Source of the DNA: Leeuwenhoekiella blandensis MED217
GTDB lineage: Bacteria > Bacteroidota > Bacteroidia > Flavobacteriales > Flavobacteriaceae
DNA length: 64,000 nucleotides
NCBI RefSeq assembly: GCF_000152985.1
Contig: NZ_CH672395.1
Location: forward strand, 3,941,823 to 4,005,822
Reading direction: 5' to 3'
The translations under genes were made by a program, and so were the position numbers. The notes beneath the pieces are model-generated. The model ran no database searches. It was not told the DNA's origin and saw only the letters and a list, made by a program, of their open reading frames with translations. Shown here one piece after another: positions 54,586 to 61,991 of the stretch (the first letter of the stretch is position 1; the number at the start of each line of letters is the position of its first letter).

Positions 54586-56049
54586 ATGAAGAAAAGCATA
54601 CTAAAAATAACACTTTTGGCAACCCTGTTGCTAGAATTCAGCGCTTGTGATACGGTTGATTTTGGAGATACTAACGTAGATCCCGATGCAACGACACAAG
54701 TGATAAGCAGTGGATTGTTAACCTACGCAGAAGCTCAAGTGGGTTCTGCGGTAACTGCAGATATTGGTAACCATTATGTACAATACCTTTCTGCAATTAC
54801 CTATACCGAAGCTTCAAGATACGGTACGCGTAACTGGGACATAGACTATTTGTACTATTCACCACTTATTAACCTGCAAACCATCATTGACGTTAATACT
54901 AATGAAGAGACAGCACTTGCACAAGCTGCCTATGGTTTTAACGACAATCAAATCGCTGTAGCTAAACTTTTAAAAGCATACTTTTTTCAGTTTGCTACAG
55001 ACCGCTGGGGGATGATTCCATATTCTGAAGCCTTATTAGGTTTAGAGAATACTACTCCGGCTTTTGACTCTCAGGAAGCAATTTATCTTTCGCTTTTTGA
55101 AGAGATTGATGATGCCCTTGTTTTGATCAATGAGAACGAAACAGGGCCTACAGGAGACCAGATGTTTGACGGTGATATGACGCGTTGGGCACAATTTGGA
55201 AACACCTTAAAACTGGTAATGGCGCTACGTTTATCTAACGTTTATCCAGAACCAAATGGTGTTGCTGCAACGCGCTTTAATGAAGCGATGAGTGGAGCGA
55301 TAACTTCTGTAGATGAAAACTTACTTTATCCCTTTATCGCAGATCAATCTTACGACAACCCTTGGGAAGATCGCTTTGAAACTCGTGAAGATTATGCAGT
55401 AAGTGCTCCTTTGATCAATAGATTACTTGAAGATAATGATCCTAGAATTGATGTGTATGCAGAATATACACGATCGTCTGTAAATGCCGGCACCCCAGAA
55501 TATGTGGGAATGCCTTATGGGTTAACAACTTCTAGTTATGCTGCAAGTGATGTTTCATTCATCACAAGTGACATTATTTACAATCAGGCAGCGCCGGGAG
55601 CAATTTACACCTATGCACAAGTATTGTTCTCTTATGCCGAAGCTGTAGAACTTGGTTGGATCAGTGGTTCAGCAAGTGAGTATTATGAGCAGGCTATTGA
55701 AGCCTCATTTGACCAATGGGGAGCTGCAGACGCAGCTACTTATATCGAAAGTGTGCCTTTAAGCACTGATGCTGAAGTTGCAATGCAACAAATTGCTGAA
55801 GAAAAATGGAAAGCACTTTTTCTACAAGGTTATGAAGCCTGGGCAGAATTTAGAAGATTGGGTTACCCACAACTTACGCCTCCGGCAGAACCTTTAAACG
55901 GTGACGGGATCCCCGTACGTCAAGGGTATGATCTAGACTGGTCTCAATCTAATGAAGCCAACTACGATGCTGCGGTAAGCGCACAAGGTCCAGATAATTT
56001 AGACACAAACTTATGGTGGGACGCACCACACCCTATAACTAACCAGTAA
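54586..56049 (+). CDS. SusD/RagB-type outer-membrane lipoprotein (SusD-like_2)
   Basis: A 487-residue lipoprotein: signal MKKSILKITLLATLLLEFSAC with lipobox FSAC, then helical SusD-like sequence (AKLLKAYFFQFATDRWGMIPYSEA ~125, MTRWAQFGNTLKLVMALRLSNVYP ~205, WKALFLQGYEAWAEFRRLGYPQLTP ~400). It forms the lid of the SusC transporter and binds the substrate outside. Operonic with the SusC gene. Confidence 0.94.
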   Translation: MKKSILKITLLATLLLEFSACDTVDFGDTNVDPDATTQVISSGLLTYAEAQVGSAVTADIGNHYVQYLSAITYTEASRYGTRNWDIDYLYYSPLINLQTIIDVNTNEETALAQAAYGFNDNQIAVAKLLKAYFFQFATDRWGMIPYSEALLGLENTTPAFDSQEAIYLSLFEEIDDALVLINENETGPTGDQMFDGDMTRWAQFGNTLKLVMALRLSNVYPEPNGVAATRFNEAMSGAITSVDENLLYPFIADQSYDNPWEDRFETREDYAVSAPLINRLLEDNDPRIDVYAEYTRSSVNAGTPEYVGMPYGLTTSSYAASDVSFITSDIIYNQAAPGAIYTYAQVLFSYAEAVELGWISGSASEYYEQAIEASFDQWGAADAATYIESVPLSTDAEVAMQQIAEEKWKALFLQGYEAWAEFRRLGYPQLTPPAEPLNGDGIPVRQGYDLDWSQSNEANYDAAVSAQGPDNLDTNLWWDAPHPITNQ

Positions 56050-56073
56050 TTATCTAGTTATTTTGTTTTGGTC

Positions 56074-56109
56074 AAGGGAATGCAAGTAAAATTGCATTCC
56101 CTTTTTTTG
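56074..56109 (+). terminator. Rho-independent terminator after the susCD pair
   Basis: Arms AAGGGAATGCAA (56074-56085) and TTGCATTCCCTT (56092-56103), then T's. Confidence 0.92.
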
Positions 56110-56185
56110 TTGTTAGCCTTTTTATGGTTTTGTTGTTTGAAAAGTCAGAAACATTGAATTACAGCCAGTGTTGCCAATAGTACTT

Positions 56186-56722
56186 TCATTTCCATTTCCA
56201 ATTCAGGTCATCAACGTATTCCGCTCCTAATTCAGTTATTCGCTTTTTAAATTCAGAATGATTTTCAATTGCGTGTTTTGGGACAATCAGAGACAAGTCA
56301 GTTTGTAACTTAATAAAGAAATGGTCTTTAGTTTCTATCAGTTCTTTTAGTTCAGTTCCTTTTATTCTGCTTTCGGATGTGAAATCTTTGGCATTCAAAG
56401 AATTTTCATCAAAGTCAATTTCAACAAGTTTGTTTATTCGATTTTTATAATTTTCTTCAACATGCTTTCTAAAATGGTTCTTATATCTCCATTTAGAATA
56501 TAACGGATAGAATAGGAACCATAAAATTCCAAATACAGCGAACCCAATTCCAATTCCTAATTTTCCGCTCTGATTTGCGAAAAAAAATCCGAGTACCAAA
56601 TAAAGTATCGGAATAATTATTCGAGAACGAAATCGCCTTTTTTTATGTAATTCAGATTTTGAAGATGTATAGAGTTGATGCTCTAAGAAATCCAAATTTG
56701 TAAGTTGATAGTTTATGTTCAT
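56186..56722 (-). CDS. YcxB-like membrane protein
   Basis: A 178-residue protein with a basic N-terminal part, two hydrophobic helices (IIIPILYLVLGFFFANQS, GIGFAVFGILWFLFYPLYS ~residues 40-80) and a C-terminal soluble domain (VEIDFDENSLNAKDFTSESRIKGTELKELIETKDHFFIKLQ) resembling the YcxB-like C-terminal domain. ATG at 56722 is chosen over an upstream TTG. AT-rich accessory patch; upstream lies the attC-like structure. Function unknown. Confidence 0.7.
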   Translation of the reverse strand: MNINYQLTNLDFLEHQLYTSSKSELHKKRRFRSRIIIPILYLVLGFFFANQSGKLGIGIGFAVFGILWFLFYPLYSKWRYKNHFRKHVEENYKNRINKLVEIDFDENSLNAKDFTSESRIKGTELKELIETKDHFFIKLQTDLSLIVPKHAIENHSEFKKRITELGAEYVDDLNWKWK

Positions 56723-56737
56723 TTTGTTAACGGTCTT

Positions 56738-56860
56738 GTATAACAATCAGTTGCCGATTGGTTAGAAATTAAGATCGTAAAAATTACAGACTTTTATGCT
56801 TGCGCGGTTGTGTCCGCAGGACACAAAGCCGCAATTGTTGTTATACGGTGTTATGTGTCG
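56738..56860 (-). repeat. attC-like imperfect inverted-repeat structure between two accessory genes
   Basis: Outer arms GTATAACAAT (56738-56747) and ATTGTTGTTATAC (56834-56846, with a 3-nt insertion) bracket an inner long hairpin: TTGTGTCC / GGACACAA (56808-56815, 56819-56826) with GCGG/CCGC flanks. CATAAC and GTTAAC lie outside. The layout (paired inner boxes GTATAAC/GTTATAC, outer AAC/GTT, unpaired middle) and size (~120 bp) resemble integron attC sites. Identity as attC is a hypothesis. Confidence 0.5.
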
Positions 56861-56877
56861 TTTTATTTCTGTTTGTA

Positions 56878-57507
56878 TCATAATTTTTTCATATTTGAAT
56901 TTATTCTTGATGAATGAAATCCTTCTGGGTCAATTCTATCAAGCTCCTTAAATAAAATTTTTATTGAGTTTAAAAATTTTAACATATCAAATTCTTTATA
57001 CAATGGTTTTGGGTCATATTTTTCAGGGTTTATATTTTTGAAAAATTCCGATGAATTTTTAGTTTTATTATGAATAATTTTATTTCTCCATTTTATTAAA
57101 TTTTTTATTTCTCCCCAAAAATGTAAACTTTTATCAACTTCTTTTCCAGTTATTAATCTTGGAATAAGAATTATTTTACTTGCTAAATCAAGTTTTTCAA
57201 TATGTTTTTCTGTGTATTGTTGACCAAGTGCAATAGCAGATAATTCAAAAAAATATGATTCTAAAAATGCACCAAGAAAAACAACAACTTTTATTGATTC
57301 TTTTATAAGAGAATATTCTAGAATGTCAATTTTTTCATTTTCATTGTAAATTGTGAATCCATTGTTTTCAAATTTCCCTTTACTTTTTAATAGCTCGTTT
57401 TCTTTATTTAGTGCCTCAAATTTTAAAAATGAGTCTATGGATATTTCCAAAAGAGTATTATTGTGAAAATGTCCAATTCTAGCAAACATTCTAAAATCAT
57501 CATTCAT
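56878..57507 (-). CDS. Unknown AT-rich gene with HEPN-like Rx4H motif
   Basis: A 209-residue helical protein that I do not recognise. It contains IKNLIKWRNKIIHNKTK at ~135-150, giving R141-N-x3-H146, the R-x(4-6)-H pattern of HEPN-domain RNases (toxin/abortive infection proteins). A hydrophobic helix (SIKVVVFLGAFLESYFFELSAIAL) lies near 70-95. Lies in the AT-rich patch with poly-T/A codon use, next to the attC-like structure and an IS3 element, consistent with acquired DNA. HEPN assignment rests on the motif alone. Confidence 0.6.
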   Translation of the reverse strand: MNDDFRMFARIGHFHNNTLLEISIDSFLKFEALNKENELLKSKGKFENNGFTIYNENEKIDILEYSLIKESIKVVVFLGAFLESYFFELSAIALGQQYTEKHIEKLDLASKIILIPRLITGKEVDKSLHFWGEIKNLIKWRNKIIHNKTKNSSEFFKNINPEKYDPKPLYKEFDMLKFLNSIKILFKELDRIDPEGFHSSRINSNMKKL

Positions 57508-57647
57508 TAGTTAAAGGTTTGGTTAAATGACACACAGCTTCTATTAACTGGAATACCAATTTACAGAAAAGCATTTAAATCCATAATAGACGCTCTAAAT
57601 GATTGGACGCTCAAATACAGCATCTTCTGATAATTTAAAGCACAAAA

Positions 57648-57676
57648 AAGCCTGCTGAATATCAGCAGGCTTATCT
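57648..57676 (-). terminator. Terminator hairpin now stranded left of the IS3 element
   Basis: Arms AAGCCTGCTGA (57648-57658) and TCAGCAGGCTT (57662-57672), with TTTTTT on the minus strand. It faces the minus-strand gene at 59031-59390, but the IS at 57688-59003 separates them; its natural partner was probably that gene. Confidence 0.8.
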
Positions 57677-57728
57677 CGTTAAAAGTATGTCCCGTCCTGA
57701 AATAAGTTGACACAAATTCGACTTATTT

Positions 57729-58124
57729 ATGAAAGACTCAGAAGGAGCTGAGAAGAAACGCACTCAGCGTGATTACAATTTAGGCTTTAAATTGGCGGTT
57801 GTATCTCAGGTAGAAAAGGGCGAAATGACTTATAAGCAAGCCCAAAAAGCATATGGTATTCAAGGAAGGAGTACTGTTTTGGTTTGGTTACGCAAACACG
57901 GTAACTTAGACTGGAGTAAACCAAAGACAAGACTTACCTGTAACACAATGAAAGAAACACCTGCTCAAAAGATCAAGAGGCTTGAAAAAGAGCTATCAGA
58001 TGAGAAGCTTAAAAATAAGATTCTCAACACGATGATCGACATCTCAGATCAGCAATACGGAACTTCTATTCGAAAAAAGCATTTGCCCAATCAATCCAAC
58101 GAATCCGGCAAGAACACCGACTAA
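57729..58124 (+). CDS. IS3-family transposase OrfA (helix-turn-helix)
   Basis: A 131-residue helix-turn-helix protein: RDYNLGFKLAVVSQVEKGEMTYKQAQKAYGIQGRSTVLVWLRKHGNLDW is the DNA-binding module, followed by a leucine-zipper-like helix (AQKIKRLEKELSDEKLKNKILNTMIDI). A slippery A-AAA-AAG heptamer at 58073-58079 allows a -1 shift into OrfB; the OrfA tail after it is off-frame sequence. Confidence 0.92.
   Translation: MKDSEGAEKKRTQRDYNLGFKLAVVSQVEKGEMTYKQAQKAYGIQGRSTVLVWLRKHGNLDWSKPKTRLTCNTMKETPAQKIKRLEKELSDEKLKNKILNTMIDISDQQYGTSIRKKHLPNQSNESGKNTD
58073..58079 (+). other. Programmed -1 frameshift site A-AAA-AAG of IS3 transposase
   Basis: AAAAAAG in the OrfA frame (codons CGA-AAA-AAG). After a -1 slip, translation enters an open frame reading AFAQSIQRIRQEHRLSLSRC, the typical start of IS3 OrfB, and joins the OrfB frame to give a 412-residue OrfAB. 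Confidence 0.82.
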
Positions 58125-58144
58125 GCCTGTCACGTTGTTGCAGA

Positions 58145-58966
58145 TTGTTTGGGATAAGCAGACAGGCTGTCTATCAATCAGAAAAGCGAGAACAGATAAG
58201 AGCTGATGAACTTGCTTTAATCAAACCGCTGATTTTAAGGGTCCGCCGGCAAATGCCAAGGCTAGGCACTCGTAAACTGTATTATTTACTCAAGGTTGAG
58301 TTTCAAAAGATGGGAGTTAAAATAGGCAGAGATGCCCTATTTGACTATCTCAGGTCAGAATCAATGCTTATAAAACAAAAAAAGAATTACACAAGAACAA
58401 CAGATTCTAGGCATTGGCTAAAAAAACACCCCAACCTGATGAAAGATGTTACCCCCGTAAGACCAGAGCAATACTTTGTAAGCGATATTACTTACATCAA
58501 GAGTAGAGAAAGAACTCACTATCTTTCCTTGGTGACAGACGCTTTTAGCAGAAAAATAATGGGCTACCACCTAAGTGATGATATGAGTGCAGAAAATGTA
58601 GTTAAAGCAATGAAAATGGCTAATAAAAGTAGAACCACATCAAGCGAGGTAATACACCATTCTGACAGAGGCTTGCAATATTGCTCCTCGTTATATCAAA
58701 CTCAATTGAAGCGATCAAATGCATTACCATCAATGACAGATGGGTATGACTGCTATCAAAATGCGTTAGCAGAACGAATTAACGGGATATTGAAGGAAGA
58801 GTTCTTCATAAACAAATGCAATACAGGTAAAGAACTCAGACTGTTGATTCAGCAGTCAATAAAAACATATAACAATGAAAGACCACATCTAAGCCTTAAC
58901 TACAAAACACCTAATTTTATACACAACAAAAAATCCGGTGAAGCTAGCTTCACCGGATTGATTTAA
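58145..58966 (+). CDS. IS3-family transposase OrfB (DDE integrase)
   Basis: A 273-residue reading frame beginning with an ATG; the natural protein is probably OrfAB, whose OrfB part opens in the same frame from 58079. DDE residues: D in YFVSDITYIKSR, D in IHHSDRGLQYCS and E in NALAERINGILKEEFF, the D-D-35-E triad of the rve domain. The C-terminus ends YNNERPHLSLNYKTP, typical for IS3. Confidence 0.92.
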   Translation: MFGISRQAVYQSEKREQIRADELALIKPLILRVRRQMPRLGTRKLYYLLKVEFQKMGVKIGRDALFDYLRSESMLIKQKKNYTRTTDSRHWLKKHPNLMKDVTPVRPEQYFVSDITYIKSRERTHYLSLVTDAFSRKIMGYHLSDDMSAENVVKAMKMANKSRTTSSEVIHHSDRGLQYCSSLYQTQLKRSNALPSMTDGYDCYQNALAERINGILKEEFFINKCNTGKELRLLIQQSIKTYNNERPHLSLNYKTPNFIHNKKSGEASFTGLI

Positions 58967-59030
58967 ACTTTTAAAAACTGTCAACCTATTTTAGGACGAC
59001 TCAGTACTTTGTTTTTACAAACCGGAAGGT

Positions 59031-59390
59031 TTACTCATTGCTCACTACACGCTCGCCCTCAATTTTCCACGTATTAACACTGGTAATTTGAGACTGGCTA
59101 TAGTCTACTTCTTTCAAGGTGTCGTCATTCCAGAAAAACCACTTACCGGTTTTCTCTCCTTTTTCATAATTCGCTACTGCGGTTTTAATACCATTCTTGT
59201 CGTAGCTGATCCACTCGCCTTGAAGTTTTCCATCTTCGGTGTAGTAACCCTTTTGACTAACCTGCCCATTATCGTGAAACAAAGTTGCTTTAATTAAATT
59301 ACCTTCTTTTACATAAACATTCTTTTTCTCTTGTGCTGTTGCAAAACTTACAGCACCCAAAAAGACAACGGTAATAAGTAACTTTTTCAT
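59031..59390 (-). CDS. Secreted MORN-repeat (YwqK-like) protein
   Basis: A 119-residue protein with a signal peptide (MKKLLITVVFLGAVSFATAQ) and two MORN-like repeats (ATLFHDNGQVSQKGYYTEDGKLQGEWISYDKNGIKTAVANYEKGEKTGKWFFWNDD). The YwqK antitoxin label attached to this fold is not supported by context here. An IS3 insertion separates it from its terminator. Confidence 0.85.
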   Translation of the reverse strand: MKKLLITVVFLGAVSFATAQEKKNVYVKEGNLIKATLFHDNGQVSQKGYYTEDGKLQGEWISYDKNGIKTAVANYEKGEKTGKWFFWNDDTLKEVDYSQSQITSVNTWKIEGERVVSNE

Positions 59391-59422
59391 AATAAACAGT
59401 ATTTGGGTTAAACTTTACTTTA

Positions 59423-59430
59423 CAAATATA
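59423..59430 (-). promoter_or_regulatory. -7 promoter box TATATTTG for the MORN-repeat gene
   Basis: Exact minus-strand TAnnTTTG match 32 bases upstream of the ATG at 59390. Confidence 0.5.
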
Positions 59431-59666
59431 TTAAAATATTAAACATAAAGAAACATTTACGTAACATTGAGTTAACATTAAAATTATAATAAACTTATTT
59501 TCAGTTACTTGAATTTTAATTTTAACGTAAAATCAAGCTTTTTTCTAGTTTTTTTAACCCTTATACCGCATCTTCGACAGCATTTCTAGCTATACTTATA
59601 ACCTTTGCATAACATTCAACTTTAAAATAAATTTCAAATTTGCACATTTAAACGACAGACCCTTTT

Positions 59667-61913
59667 ATGGATAATATATACTTGATTATGCTTATCGCTC
59701 TGGCCATTCTCGCCATTGCAGATTTGGTTGTTGGCGTAAGCAATGATGCAGTTAATTTCTTAAACTCGGCGATAGGTTCTAAAGCGGTAAGTTTTAAAAC
59801 CATTATGATCGTCGCAAGTATTGGTATCGCTTTTGGAGCCCTCTCTTCTAGCGGAATGATGGAAGTTGCCCGTAAAGGGATTTTCGTTCCAGAAAAGTTC
59901 TATTTTGACGAGATCATGATCATCTTCATGGCAGTCATGATTACCGATATTTTACTGCTGGACTTTTTCAACACGCTGGGATTACCTACTTCTACTACGG
60001 TTTCTATTGTATTTGAACTTCTTGGAGCGGCATTTTGCATGACCTTCATCAAGCTATCAGGCAACTCAGATACGTTATTGCACCTAGGTGAATACATCAA
60101 TTCTGACAAAGCGATAGAGATTATCGTGGGTATTTTGCTTTCGGTGGCTATTGCCTTTACAGTAGGTGCCCTCGTTCAGTTTGTTACACGCTTGCTTTTA
60201 ACCTTCAATTTTGCAAAACGCCCAACTTGGAATGCAGCAGCATTCAGTGGTATCGCGACCGCTGCGATTAGTTACTTCATTATTATTAAAGGGCTTAAAA
60301 GTGCAGATTTTGTTCAAGGCGAATTCTTAGACTGGGCCAATGCAAATGTTATGTCTTTTATCGGCTTAAGCTTTATCGCTTGGTTCATTATTTCATATAT
60401 CCTTATCAAAGCATTTAAACTGAATGTTTATATCATGGTTATCGTCGTAGGTACGTTTGCGCTTGCCATGGCTTTTGCCGGCAATGACCTGGTAAACTTT
60501 ATCGGGGTTCCGATGGCTGCCTATAATTCTTATGAAATTTGGCTTGCAAGTGGCGAACCGGCAACAACCTTCACTATGGAGTCTCTTGCTGAAAAAGTAC
60601 CCACACAGCCATTTTTACTACTTGCAGCAGGTCTAGTGATGATCCTAACGCTTTGGTTTTCTAAAAAAGCCCGTCGTGTTGTAAAAACATCAGTTGATCT
60701 ATCCCGTCAAGACGAAGGTCAAGAACGTTTTAAAGCAAATGCAGGATCGCGTGCACTCGTACGCAGTGCAATGAAAGTAAATGCAGGTCTTATGTCTGTA
60801 TTGCCAGATTCTGCTAAGAAAATGATCGAAAAACGCTTTGCAAAACCTAAAGTTACTTCAAGAGTTGCAACCATAGATATGCCGGCTTTCGACTTGGTAC
60901 GTGCTTCGGTAAACCTGATGATTGCCAGTGTACTTATTTCGGTAGCTACTTCGCTTAAATTACCGCTTTCTACAACTTATGTGACATTTATGGTGGCTAT
61001 GGGTAGTTCGCTTGCAGACCGTGCCTGGGGAAGCGAGAGTGCCGTTTACCGTGTTGCCGGGGTTCTTAATGTTATTGGAGGCTGGTTTATGACCGCGCTT
61101 AGTGCATTTACCGCCGCAGCGATAATGGCTTTTATTTTATACAAAGGCGGAAGCATTGCTTTATTCTTACTTTTTGCTGCTGCAGTAGCTATTTTGGTTC
61201 GTAATTATATGAATCATAAAAAACGCTCTGAAGCCGAAGCAGAAGAAGGCCGACTTATGCGCGCGGTGAGTAATTCAATTCAGGGAATTATAAATGAAAG
61301 TACCACCAATGTTGCTTCAGCATTCAAACGCGGAAGCAAAGTATATGCAGGAACCATAGAAGGTCTTGCAAAAGTTGACCTTGGTAAACTGAAAAAGAGT
61401 AAAAAAGGAATTGCCAAACTCAATACAGAAGTTGAAGAGTTGCGTAACAGCTTATACTACTTCATCAAAAATCTTGATGAAACTCACGTTCAAGCGAGCC
61501 GTTTTTATATTGATGTTTTAGGTTATTTACAAGATGTGACGCAGTCTATAGATTTTGTTACCACCTCAAGCTACAATCACCTCAACAACAACCATAAGGG
61601 ACTTAAGTTTACACAGCTTAAAGACCTTAAGGAAATAGAAGAAAAATTAGAGAAATTGTTCTCTAAAATCGAAGACACCTTCAATGCCAAAAATTTTGAT
61701 GATCTTCTTTCTATACTTGAAGAAAAACAAAATTTGCTTGACAGTGTTTCTCAAAAAATTGAAAAGCAGGTAGAACGTACACGCAGTGCAGATTCTAGTC
61801 CTAAAAACACTATGCTTTACTTCAGCATTCTTCAAGAAACTGAAGATCTCATTAAAGCAACCATGAATCTCTTAGAGCATTATTATATCGAGCATAAGAA
61901 ACATATGCAATAG
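59667..61913 (+). CDS. PiT-family inorganic phosphate transporter with long C-terminal helical domain
   Basis: A 748-residue protein. Paired PiT signatures GVSNDAVNFLNSAIGSKA (residue ~24) and AGNDLVNFIGVPMAAY (~272) are the phosphate/sodium signature (GANDxxN-like). About ten membrane helices extend to ~515, then a ~220-residue helical coiled-coil region (KLNTEVEELRNSLYYFIKNLDE, NKGL and KLEKLFSKIEDTFNAKNF) resembling PhoU-type domains. The fused helical tail could act in phosphate sensing. Confidence 0.9.
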   Translation: MDNIYLIMLIALAILAIADLVVGVSNDAVNFLNSAIGSKAVSFKTIMIVASIGIAFGALSSSGMMEVARKGIFVPEKFYFDEIMIIFMAVMITDILLLDFFNTLGLPTSTTVSIVFELLGAAFCMTFIKLSGNSDTLLHLGEYINSDKAIEIIVGILLSVAIAFTVGALVQFVTRLLLTFNFAKRPTWNAAAFSGIATAAISYFIIIKGLKSADFVQGEFLDWANANVMSFIGLSFIAWFIISYILIKAFKLNVYIMVIVVGTFALAMAFAGNDLVNFIGVPMAAYNSYEIWLASGEPATTFTMESLAEKVPTQPFLLLAAGLVMILTLWFSKKARRVVKTSVDLSRQDEGQERFKANAGSRALVRSAMKVNAGLMSVLPDSAKKMIEKRFAKPKVTSRVATIDMPAFDLVRASVNLMIASVLISVATSLKLPLSTTYVTFMVAMGSSLADRAWGSESAVYRVAGVLNVIGGWFMTALSAFTAAAIMAFILYKGGSIALFLLFAAAVAILVRNYMNHKKRSEAEAEEGRLMRAVSNSIQGIINESTTNVASAFKRGSKVYAGTIEGLAKVDLGKLKKSKKGIAKLNTEVEELRNSLYYFIKNLDETHVQASRFYIDVLGYLQDVTQSIDFVTTSSYNHLNNNHKGLKFTQLKDLKEIEEKLEKLFSKIEDTFNAKNFDDLLSILEEKQNLLDSVSQKIEKQVERTRSADSSPKNTMLYFSILQETEDLIKATMNLLEHYYIEHKKHMQ

Positions 61914-61940
61914 CGATAGCTTTTAAAAACTGCACAACTA

Positions 61941-61980
61941 AAAAGCCCCTTGAAAATTAGATTTTCAAGGGGCTTTTTTT
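61941..61980. terminator. Bidirectional terminator between PiT and ASST genes
   Basis: Arms AAAAGCCCCTTGAAAAT (61941-61957) and ATTTTCAAGGGGCTTTT (61961-61977), loop TAG, then T's. Confidence 0.92.
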
Positions 61981-61991
61981 ATTTACTTAGA

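Larger units (their letters stand above)
57688..59003 (+). mobile_element. Complete IS3-family insertion sequence
   Basis: Inverted ends at 57688-57712 and 58979-59003 match at 20 of 25 positions, both containing GTCCT-x-AAATA-x-GTTGACA. A GTA direct repeat flanks the element (57685-57687 and 59004-59006), a 3-bp target duplication. It encodes OrfA and OrfB with an apparent programmed -1 frameshift and retains all catalytic residues, so it may be active. Length 1316 bp. Confidence 0.9.

Noticed and set aside
59031-59390. YwqK 'antitoxin' as part of a toxin-antitoxin system
   Set aside because: The name refers to the MORN-repeat fold. The protein has a signal peptide and no toxin gene is adjacent.
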